Source: Solicoccozyma terricola (lineage: Eukaryota > Basidiomycota > Tremellomycetes > Filobasidiales > Piskurozymaceae). From it: a stretch of 64,000 nt of DNA. Below are positions 55,885 through 64,000 of the stretch, one piece after another (position 1 is the first letter of the stretch; each line of letters starts with the position of its first letter). Location of the stretch: contig BCLD01000008.1 in the NCBI GenBank assembly GCA_001600875.1, positions 429,216 to 493,215 on the forward strand. The letters run 5' to 3'. A program made the translations under genes and the position numbers. The notes under the pieces were generated by a model. That model was not told where the DNA came from. It searched no databases and was given only the letters and a program-made list of their open reading frames with translations.

Positions 55885-58800
55885 ATGGCGGCAACTTCAC
55901 AACACATAGCGCAGATTCCTCAGGCGGTGTCTATTGCGGCATCGCCTGATCCATCCATTTCAACGCAGTTACGACATGAGGCGATCGAGTATCTGACCAA
56001 GGTCAAGGAGTTGAGTGAGGAGACTTGGCAGGTGGGTGTGCGAGGATGTGTAACTGGGCTGTCAATGTGGAAGACCTGACCCAGCGTCTTTTGTGACTCT
56101 CAGGCATGCTTTGCGCTTTACATACAAGGCGCTGGTGCGACGGCCGCCACTCCAGTCGGTAAAGATGGCAAAGAGAAGCTGTCAGCGGAGCTTCGTGTAT
56201 TTTGCTTGCAGGTGGTGGATGACGTGCTGGGAAACAAGTGAGTCCAAATTCTCCATGTTATCTTCCTAGACCTAGCTGGGTTTAACAACGCCACTGCACA
56301 GACCACTGGATATCATATCCGAACCCGATCTCAATGCATTGTACGAAGCACTCGTCGCTTTCGTGCAGACGGAGTACGTCGAGGGCAGCTCGGAGCAGGG
56401 ACTGAGCTGTGAGTGTGATGTCACAAAAAACACCTGATACATACGCCGACCATTCTCCTCTCAGATCTTCGCAATAAATTGTGCTACACCCTTACACTCG
56501 TCTTCCTTCGCCTCTACCCCTTCTCTCTTCCCAACTTCTTACAACCATTTCTTCACTTCCTCAACGCACCATCGACCTCATCCGCCGCCACTCAAATGTC
56601 ACCGACCGTTCTCACCCTACATGTCCTCTGCGAGATCGCAGCGGAGGTCCATGACCCACTACTCAAATCGGCTCGTGTGCCATCCGAGGAGAGAAGAGTG
56701 CGAGACGGGGTCGTTAGAGATCATCTGAGGAACAACGGCGATACAAAGCGCGTCATGGAGGCGTTGGAAGGCCTAGTGGAGAGGGGTATGGACAAGATCG
56801 CGGAGCCAGTTTGGTCAGAAGCGGTGGAATGGGCATTGCGAGCGATGTGCAGTTGGGCTCGTGAGTGTTCGGGAATTCACTTAGCGGGAGCTTGAATGAT
56901 GATTACTAAAAGGAAAACGATGTGAACGCAATAGCCTGGGTCGACATATCCATTGCCGTCACTCCTTCATCTCTATCCCTATACCAACGACTCGTCGCGC
57001 ACTCTTCATCTATGCTTCGTGAAGCTGGTCTCGCGATGTACCTCGCTCTTCTCCGCAAGGGAATGAAGACGGGTGCAGAGAAGGTACAGGTCCTAGAAGT
57101 GCTGGATGTCATGGCCTTTGTAGCGCCATTGGAGATCAAGAGCCGAAACAACGAGAACGAAGCTAGTTTCAGGACAGGCTTGGCAAGAGTACTTTCTGAG
57201 CAAGGTGCTGAGGCTCTGAAGGTAATGGAAGACGTAGGTTCTTTCGTTGGGTGCCGCGTGAAGGTTCGCAGCTGATAGTTATGTCGGCATCGCATACAGA
57301 ATGAAGCAGATCAAAAAACTCGACAAGAAGCCGAAACTATGTATAATGCCACATTACCATTCTTGATTCGATTCCTTGGAGAGGATTCGGCGGACGAAAC
57401 GACTCAATCAATCATGCCTTTACTTAATGACACCATGCGACTTGTAAGTGTTGATGGTGTCTCACGCTTCAGTCATCGTGACGTCTGAACCCCCGGCTTC
57501 TTTCCTCCTCACAGTACAAGAAAGCGAAGAAAGCGAACGATACGACATTCACGCTGCCAGCTGATAAAAAGAATTTTCTGAACACCCTCATCGAAGCATT
57601 AGTTAGGAGGATGCAATGGCGACAGGACGCAACGTGGGGTATGGATGGAGATGCAGAAGGTGATGCGGATCCCGAGGAGGTGGAAGCATTCATGGAAATA
57701 CGAAGGGTGAGTTTGCAAAGTGGATGGTTTGGGGAGAGGTGTGTGAGAGTTCCCCCAGGCTGACTGCGGTGTCAAATATCTAGATCCTTCGTTCCACCCT
57801 CGATGCCATCGCCGAAATAGATCCAGAGCTGTTCAACAACAAGGTCGGCGGACTGGTCATGGATATCTACAACGCTATCAGGTCGAACGGTCCTGCCAGC
57901 GTTTCATGGCAGCAGGCGGAACTGGCTGTATACATGACCTATGTGTTTGGAGAGACGCAAAGGAGTGAGTTGCAACCCTCAACTGTTCAGCCTTCAACTT
58001 CCCACTGACGTTTTGTCACCCTCCAGTTGGCATGGGCAAAGAAGCCTTCTTCATCGTTCCGGCAGAGGTGCAAGCGATGCTCAAGGAACGGAACAAAGCC
58101 AAATCGGACCACTTCCGCGCAGCAAAGAAGGGGGAGGTCAACGGCGCTTTGTCGCCAGAACTTCTTTCGCCTGTCAACATAGACTTTACGCCATTCCCAC
58201 TCACGGCACAAGGGCAGATGCTCTTGCGCGCCGTCGAAGCTCAGGTCTTTTCATATCCTCACTCTGCGGTCAACCTACAATTCTTCGAGTGCTGTGCGAG
58301 GTATGCCGAATTCTTCAGGTCTAGGAAAGAGCTCATCCAGCCTGTGTTGGAAGCTTTCGTGGACGCAAGGTGCGCAATCACAGCTCGCTTTCTTGATTTA
58401 TGCAAGACTAATTAATGATGAAATCTCTACCGCAGAGGTATCCACCAGCCGCAGCAGGCCGTTCGACAGCGGGTCTTCTATCTCTTTGCGAAATTTGTCA
58501 AGGACGTCAAGTCTTCAGTCGACCCATCCTTTGTGCCCGCGATTCTGGGTAGCATGGGGAACGTCCTACCTGTTGTTGCTGTCCTTCCCGAGATGGATAG
58601 CCCGGAAGACAACGTGCTCATCAAGGCCACCACCGGATCGCAGCCGTTCGACAACCAGCTTTATCTTTTCGAGGCCGTCGGTACTCTCATCTCCTTGCTC
58701 TGGCGTGATCCATCAGAACAGCTTCGCATGTTGGAAGCGGTGATCGGGCCGCTCGTTCGCGACATTGACGCAGGCCTACAACGACCCATGAATGGAGGAA

Positions 58801-60176
58801 CGGACGACGCTCTTCAAATTCTCCAGATTCACCACCTTATTATGTCCATCGGTAGCATCGCCAAGGGTTTCCCGGATGCACCGGAAACACTGTCCAAGGA
58901 TGCGCCGGTTTGGATCTCTGCGTTCGAGCAGGCATCGGACGGAATTTTTCGTGCGCTTGACGTGATGAAGAGTCAGAGAATTGTCAGGGATGCTGTGAGT
59001 TCGGCCTGGGCGTTTGAGGGTTTGCGTTGTGTGATGCTGATCTCAAACGTTCGTCCAGGCCCGGTCTGCATTCTCTGGCATCTTTGCTGCGTTATCATCG
59101 CGAATGAGCAGATACATCCCAGATCTCGTCGTTCGCATGATTGGACAATGCGAAGCGCAGGAAATGATCGAGTTTATGGGATTTCTCGGCATGTTGATTC
59201 ACAAGCTCAAGGTGAGCTTTGCAATTATATCGCGGCAAAGCGCATCCACTCACGTCCGCCCCACTCGATCTTTCAGGGAGGCATATTGGCTGTCATGGAT
59301 GAACTTTGGCTACATCTACTGGAACGAATCACTCTCGTTCTTTCCCTGCCAGTCACCGGTACAGATGACGCGATTCTCCAGAGTGAAATGAAGAAGGCCT
59401 ATGTCGCTTTCATATCTACCATTTTATCCTCGGGCGTTCAAGATTTCTTGATCAGCGAACGTGAGTCTTAAGGACGAGGACAGGGCGAAAAATGTACCCT
59501 CACCTCTGACCGTTACGTTAAAACATCTCAGGCAACAAAACTCAATTCGATTCCTTTATCAACTCGCTTCTGACACTGGCGACCGACGAGTCTGATCGAG
59601 TTACGCAACGCACCTCTATATCTCTACTTATCCGCACACTCATCATCTGGGCAACTAACCCCGCCGTTGCTGCTCTACCCAACGCGGGAGTCTACACAAC
59701 CGCCGATGCTGCTACCAACTCGACACGTCAAGTGACGAAGCGAGCTAACGGGGAGAAGAGTGGAAATGTAGTGATTGAGGAGCAGGGATTGCCAGGATAC
59801 GAGAGACTGGTTTATGATAGGATCACACCGACGTTGTTCCAGGCTGTAATGAGTCGGGAGATGAAGATGAGAGATGGCCAGAGTCAGCTGGTGAGTTGCG
59901 TTATCCAGAGTTTTACCCTTGACCCTCTTGCTGATTACTCGGCTACTCCAGGTCGTCCACGAACTAGCCAGCTTCCTTCGCGAACTGGTTTTTGCTCGCG
60001 GTCAAGAAGCGATAACCATCCTGACCACACAGACGCTTCCCGCTCTGAACTGTCCACCGGAAGCTGCTCGAGGTCTTATGGAGAGGTTGAGGAATGAGGG
60101 TGGCAAGGAGTTCAGGAGGACGTTCTTGGAGTTTATTAAGGAATGGAGAACGCAGGTTTATGCGACTGCGTCATGA
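55885..60176 (+). CDS. LOS1: Exportin-T (Los1), tRNA nuclear export receptor
   Basis: Los1/XPOT is a karyopherin that carries mature tRNA out of the nucleus with Ran-GTP. About 14 exons and roughly 1100 residues, the normal size. The ATG at 55885 opens MAATSQHIAQIPQAVSIAAS. Repeats follow: LRHEAIEYLTKVKELSEETW, RVFCLQVVDDVLGNK, KLCYTLTLVFLRLYPFSLPN (exportin Xpo1-like region), SPTVLTLHVLCEIAAEVHDP. Later come FFIVPAEVQAMLKERNKAKS, VNLQFFECCARYAEFFRSRK, RVFYLFAKFVKDVKSSVDPS, QLYLFEAVGTLISLLW and the C-terminal HEAT repeats ending EFIKEWRTQVYATAS. The run FFECCARYAEFF, followed by the QQAVRQRVFYLF segment, is characteristic of exportin-T. Confidence 0.92.
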
Positions 60177-60746
60177 TGAAGAATGAAGATGATGCATCAT
60201 CGGTGACTTTTGTAGCATGTGCGATGAATCCCTGGAATGTCGCCGAATGATAACCATGTGACTTGAGCGATTAACCAGGATTCGTCATCACTTGCTCTTT
60301 TTGATTCCTCGTCTGGTCAACTTCAGGAGACAAACGCAGAACAACACCCGAGGAAAGGGTCTCTGCAAGTTTCCCCCATCAGCATACACCCACGAACTGC
60401 AGTCGTTGACACCCGACAACCTCTCAGCCCATATACAACCGGGACCGCTGATCGTTAGAACTGAACAGCTCGCTTGAACCGCAAAAGTTTGAGCTTCCGC
60501 TTGGCAAAGGCGGCAGCAGCATCAGCATAGCTTTTTCATCAAAAGGGTCTTTTGCGACAAAAATAAAATAAAGGACTACATTCCGAAGAGATAGATTAGT
60601 TGACACTCATCTCCGCGAGTAACCAACATCATCTGCTTGGTAGTCACCCCAAGTGATCGACATCATTGGTTCGCTTGAATTGTCAACAATACCATAATCG
60701 GGTCACGAAAACATCTAATCCTTTCACAGTTTTCCTATCTGCAGCT
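60177..60746. other. Intergenic region LOS1 / PhoD-like gene
   Basis: A 570-bp gap with the LOS1 3' end and probable promoter plus 5' UTR of the PhoD-like gene. An AAAATAAAATAAAGG block lies at 60561-60575. Short open frames on both strands have no recognisable domain. Nothing else supported. Confidence 0.55.
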
Positions 60747-63700
60747 ATGTATGTCGTTGCTATCGAACTTCCTTTATAGTTCGGAATCAGCTGACGATAT
60801 CTCACTCGCCAACAGGGACGAAGCCGGATACCACGCTCATCGAAGAGCAGCTATCGTAAGTTGCTTTGTCCATTCTGGCCATGCGCTACTCTGAACCAAA
60901 GCCGGGTTTGTGAACCTCACAGGAAGACGCACACTACGCTCTTCTTCCTCCTAATACTATTGAAAAGTGGAAACAAGGCGTAGAATGGGTTCTACCAGTA
61001 CGTACCAACTCGCATTGGTGATTCATCCTGGGACTCCCTGACGATGGATGAACTTTCTCAACTCAAGCTCAATGAAGCCTTTTCTCCTATCCCGGAATCG
61101 GAAGCAGGTCCTTTGAATGCGGTCAACGGGACGAACGAATATGAGCAGAAATCCCAGGTGGATGTTGAGAAGGTGTGCTATGTTGCGCCGAAGTGTATGG
61201 ATAGGGCGCGTACTGATTTCGGAATCACGATACAGATCCCAGAGCCTCGTAATGGTGGGCATGAATTGACGTCCTACCCTGAAGCTCCATTCCGAGCCGA
61301 TGGCGATTCCTCCGATACGATGGTGGCATTGGGGAATGATGAGCCACCAATGACGAAGAAACATCACTCTGTGTCGGAGAAGATGACTCCGCACTTGCAG
61401 CTGATGTGAGTTTTGGTCAGGTGGTACATCACAGATGGAAGTTGCTGATGAGAGTGACATGAAGGTGTGGACCGATGTTGGCGTATTACACGATGAAGGA
61501 GAACGTGTGGCATGGCGCGGCGATGGTGGTGAGCAGAAATCTGAGAAGAGTCCTCGCCTACGCCGTGCATCGATTCTCATGCGGCTGTGACTTATAACAG
61601 GTGACTGTCGATGCTGGCTCAGTCTATCAACCAGTGCCAAGCCTGTCGCTTCAGTTTGCGCCTTCCAAGTTCGCCATTGCCCGTGGGTACGATTTGAAGG
61701 ACAATGGATCTCAAGCTCTAGCATCGACCAACATCGCCGGCCACCAATTGTACAACTATCACGGCCCTCAAGGAACTTTCACATTCTGGAGGTTCTTTCT
61801 CGATATCTCGCAACAGAACTATGAACAAGCCGTGACATATCGCTTGAATTCCGGCTCTGCGAAGACGTTTTTGGTACCTCACATAGGGCAATCCATGCAT
61901 TGGATGGCTCATTCTTGTAATGGGTTTTCTTCGGGTGTGGATACCGATGCGTTTAAGACGGACAAGTTTGAGAGTGGATTTGATCCTCTTTGGACGGATG
62001 TGTTGGAGAAACACGAGGAGATTGGGTACCACGCGATGGTCGGAGGCGGTGACCAGGTGGGTTTATCGAATTACGTCTCCTAAGCTGTAGGAATTGATTT
62101 TGGTGAGATGAATTAGCTCTACTGCGACTCTATCACTCGAGAGCCGGAACTTCAACCTTGGATCACCGCTACTCTTCCTTCTGCGAAGCTGCACACAGCT
62201 CTAACAGATGAAATCAAGAACGGAATTGACAGATACTACTTCTCGTGAGAAGCAATTGCTGACAGAAATGCCGCTTGTTCTGACGGCTACATATCCGGCT
62301 CGCAGTCACTATTGCAGAATGTTCCGAAAGGGAGCATTCGGTATCGCCAATGGGCAGATTCCGATGGTCAACATGTTGGATGATCACGATCTGTTAGTCA
62401 CATCATGTTCTCGCCTCCCTGCACAAGTTGCTGACACTCTGAACCGCATTTAGGATTGATGGATTTGGGAGTTACGATGATCAGACTATGCTTTCTCCCA
62501 TTTTTCGGCACATTGGCAGTCGGGGGTACTTCTGGTTCCTCCTCTTTCAACTGTTTACGTGCGACGAACTTGACGGGACCGGTCAGCCAGCTGGCCAACA
62601 TCCGCTCAAGAATATGATCACTGGTGGTGACGGACCGTACATCCATTCGGTCAACCATTCGCTGTCAGTCTCGCTCGGTCCCAAGGTGCATATGTATCTC
62701 CTGGACTGTCGAGCGGAGAGAACGCTTTCGCAGATTTGCTCAGAGTTGACTTATACGAAAATGTTCGAGGAGATTGGAAGGCTACCGGATGACGTGGAGC
62801 AGTTGATAATACAGCTAGGTAAGTCGGTTTCAGAATGAATCGCCGGTGCGGACATAAATGTCTCTCGTTGTTCATACAGGAGTACCAATCGCCTACCCTC
62901 GACTGTCTTTTGTGGAGCATTTCCTAGAAAGCAAGCTGAATCCCCTGAATGTCATCGGTAAATTCTCCCCAACTGGCTTAGGAGGCTTTTCGAACAAGTG
63001 AGTTCTGTCGGTTTCGTTTCGGCTTTTGACAGTGAGATTGATAGACGGTTCGATAAGATTCAACAAGGATGCGGAGCTGCTGGATGATCTCAACGACCAC
63101 TGGTGCGCCAAGCACCACAAGAAGGAGCGCAATTGGTTCATCCTGGAATGCCAGTACTACGCTTTGTCGAAGAAGCTACGAGTGACATTCTTGTCGGGAG
63201 ACGTTCATTGTGCTGCAGTCGGCCTTTTGCACACCTATTATGGTAACCATGGAGAGCCCAAGCACCTAGAGCCCAGTATGGATCACCGATACATGATGAA
63301 TGTGAGTCATCGTCACAATCAATGATCAATTGAGGCGCGTTATTTACCGCCTGCTATTTCACCAGGTCGTCACGTAAGATATGAAGTCCATCTTCGGGGG
63401 CCGTTGGATGTCGCTAATATCGACCTGCCAATATCCAGCTCTGCAATCGTTAACACTCCTCCCCCAGCCGCCGCCCAGATGATGGTTGCACTGCTAGCGG
63501 GCAACAAGCACAGAACTCTCCACCGCGAACACACTGACGAGAGAATGATGCCTCTCTTCAAGGAAGAAACCGATGGGTCTCATCGGAAACATCCGGTGAG
63601 TAATTCAAGTGGCGTTGACTGATTCATGTTCTGATGACGATTCTTCCGTCCAGTACATCATGGGCCGGCGAAACTGGTGTTCCGTGGTCTTGGATCCACA

Positions 63701-63860
63701 AACGGGCCTGAACTTTGATATCCGGGTTGAGAAGATCCAGGGGCATGGCGAGACGAAAGGGTGAGTTTATCTTGCAAATTTGCAAACCAATGGGGATCTT
63801 TTGCAAACCACAAATACCGCATTCAGGTACGGCATTATTGCGCCACCCCCACAATGGTAG
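60747..63860 (+). CDS. PhoD-like metallophosphatase domain protein
   Basis: The start codon appears to be split: AT at 60747-60748, intron GTATGT..AACAG, then G at 60816, giving MDEAGYHAHRRAAI. Next exons are 60923-60997, 61068-61405, 61465-61528 and 61601-62056, then several more to the stop at 63858. Family features: LQLMCGPMLAYYTMKENVWH, GAAMVVTVDAGSVYQP, FWRFFLDISQQNYEQAVTYR, IPMVNMLDDHDLIDGFGSYD (PhoD metal-binding NxxDDHD), GDGPYIHSVNHSLSVSLGPK, HMYLLDCRAERT, LRVTFLSGDVHCAAVGLLHT (GDVH metal site), and RNWCSVVLDPQTGLNFDIRV ending IAPPPQW. Fungal members are cytosolic or vacuole-linked proteins of unknown substrate. No signal peptide. Metal ligands look intact. Confidence 0.9.
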
Positions 63861-64000
63861 TTTCCAGCTCGAACCTCTGGCCTCAAGCAATCGACTTACG
63901 ATGAGCTCCAAAGTTCCGAAGTCTCTTCAACCTCTCCTCTGTCATCTATAATAAACGATCAATCACTATTTTGCCCTTCGGGGGAGTGTAACATTCGCAG
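63861..64000. other. 3' flank of the PhoD-like gene
   Basis: The last 140 bases hold the 3' UTR, with AATAAA-like ATAATAAACG at about 63949. No further gene is visible before the window ends. Confidence 0.5.

Noticed and set aside
60424..60606. 60-codon minus-strand frame between LOS1 and the PhoD-like gene
   Set aside because: Low complexity, no splice partners, no family features. It is probably chance in an intergenic region.

Overview
This window is nuclear DNA of an intron-dense basidiomycete yeast, most likely of the Tremellomycetes (Cryptococcus/Kwoniella-like). That placement is an inference. It rests on gene style (up to about 16 exons per gene, introns mostly 45-100 nt with GTRAGT..YAG ends, several micro-exons), on gene content, and on the secreted PL14-type lyase; no marker gene was compared. 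I see no rRNA, tRNA, CRISPR array, transposon or prokaryotic operon. About 23 protein genes lie close together, mostly as divergent or convergent pairs separated by 70-1000 bp.

Layout. 163-2012 (+) NPL4, 5' end missing. 2134-4646 (-) glycerol-3-phosphate dehydrogenase. 5668-7414 (+) LEA2-like membrane protein. 7606-8948 (-) FRG1. 9149-11131 (+) VPS23 (ESCRT-I). 11537-12301 (-) MRP10 (mitoribosome). 12575-13836 (+) GOS1 (Golgi SNARE). 13907-15628 (-) RRP36. 15840-16931 (+) mitochondrial uL22. 17013-18293 (-) unrecognised membrane protein. 18828-19192 and 19446-19813 (+) two small unrecognised proteins. 20343-24723 (+) PHO81. 24972-31472 (-) APC1. 31666-35300 (-) RAD3/XPD. 35764-36416 (-) TIM13. 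36794-38639 (+) GID4. 38869-42452 (-) unrecognised nuclear-type protein. 43290-49368 (+) TAF2 with a bromodomain tail. 50408-51838 (+) secreted PL14-like lyase. 52172-55560 (+) RhoGEF-like protein. 55885-60176 (+) exportin-T (LOS1). 60747-63860 (+) PhoD-like phosphatase.

These are mainly housekeeping genes: ubiquitin and protein turnover (NPL4, APC1, GID4), transcription and repair (TAF2, RAD3), trafficking (VPS23, GOS1), mitochondrial biogenesis (MRP10, uL22m, TIM13), ribosome and tRNA biology (RRP36, LOS1), and phosphate or glycerol metabolism. They do not form a pathway cluster.

The most unusual item is TAF2. The usual aminopeptidase-like TFIID subunit is followed by three bromodomain-like modules, each keeping the acetyl-lysine-binding Asn. 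Other points are a peroxisomal-type C-terminus (AKL) on the glycerol-3-phosphate dehydrogenase, a GC-AG intron and a 6-nt first coding exon in PHO81, an intron that splits the ATG of the PhoD gene, consecutive 14- and 11-nt exons in RAD3, a repeat-filled 413-nt intron in MRP10, and an excess of long G/C homopolymers in introns and intergenic DNA.

Exon coordinates were worked out by eye. For VPS23, LEA2-like, PHO81, PL14, GID4, MRP10, RhoGEF-like and the 322-aa membrane protein, the exon lengths I list add up to whole codons. Other models were checked by family match and local phase only.
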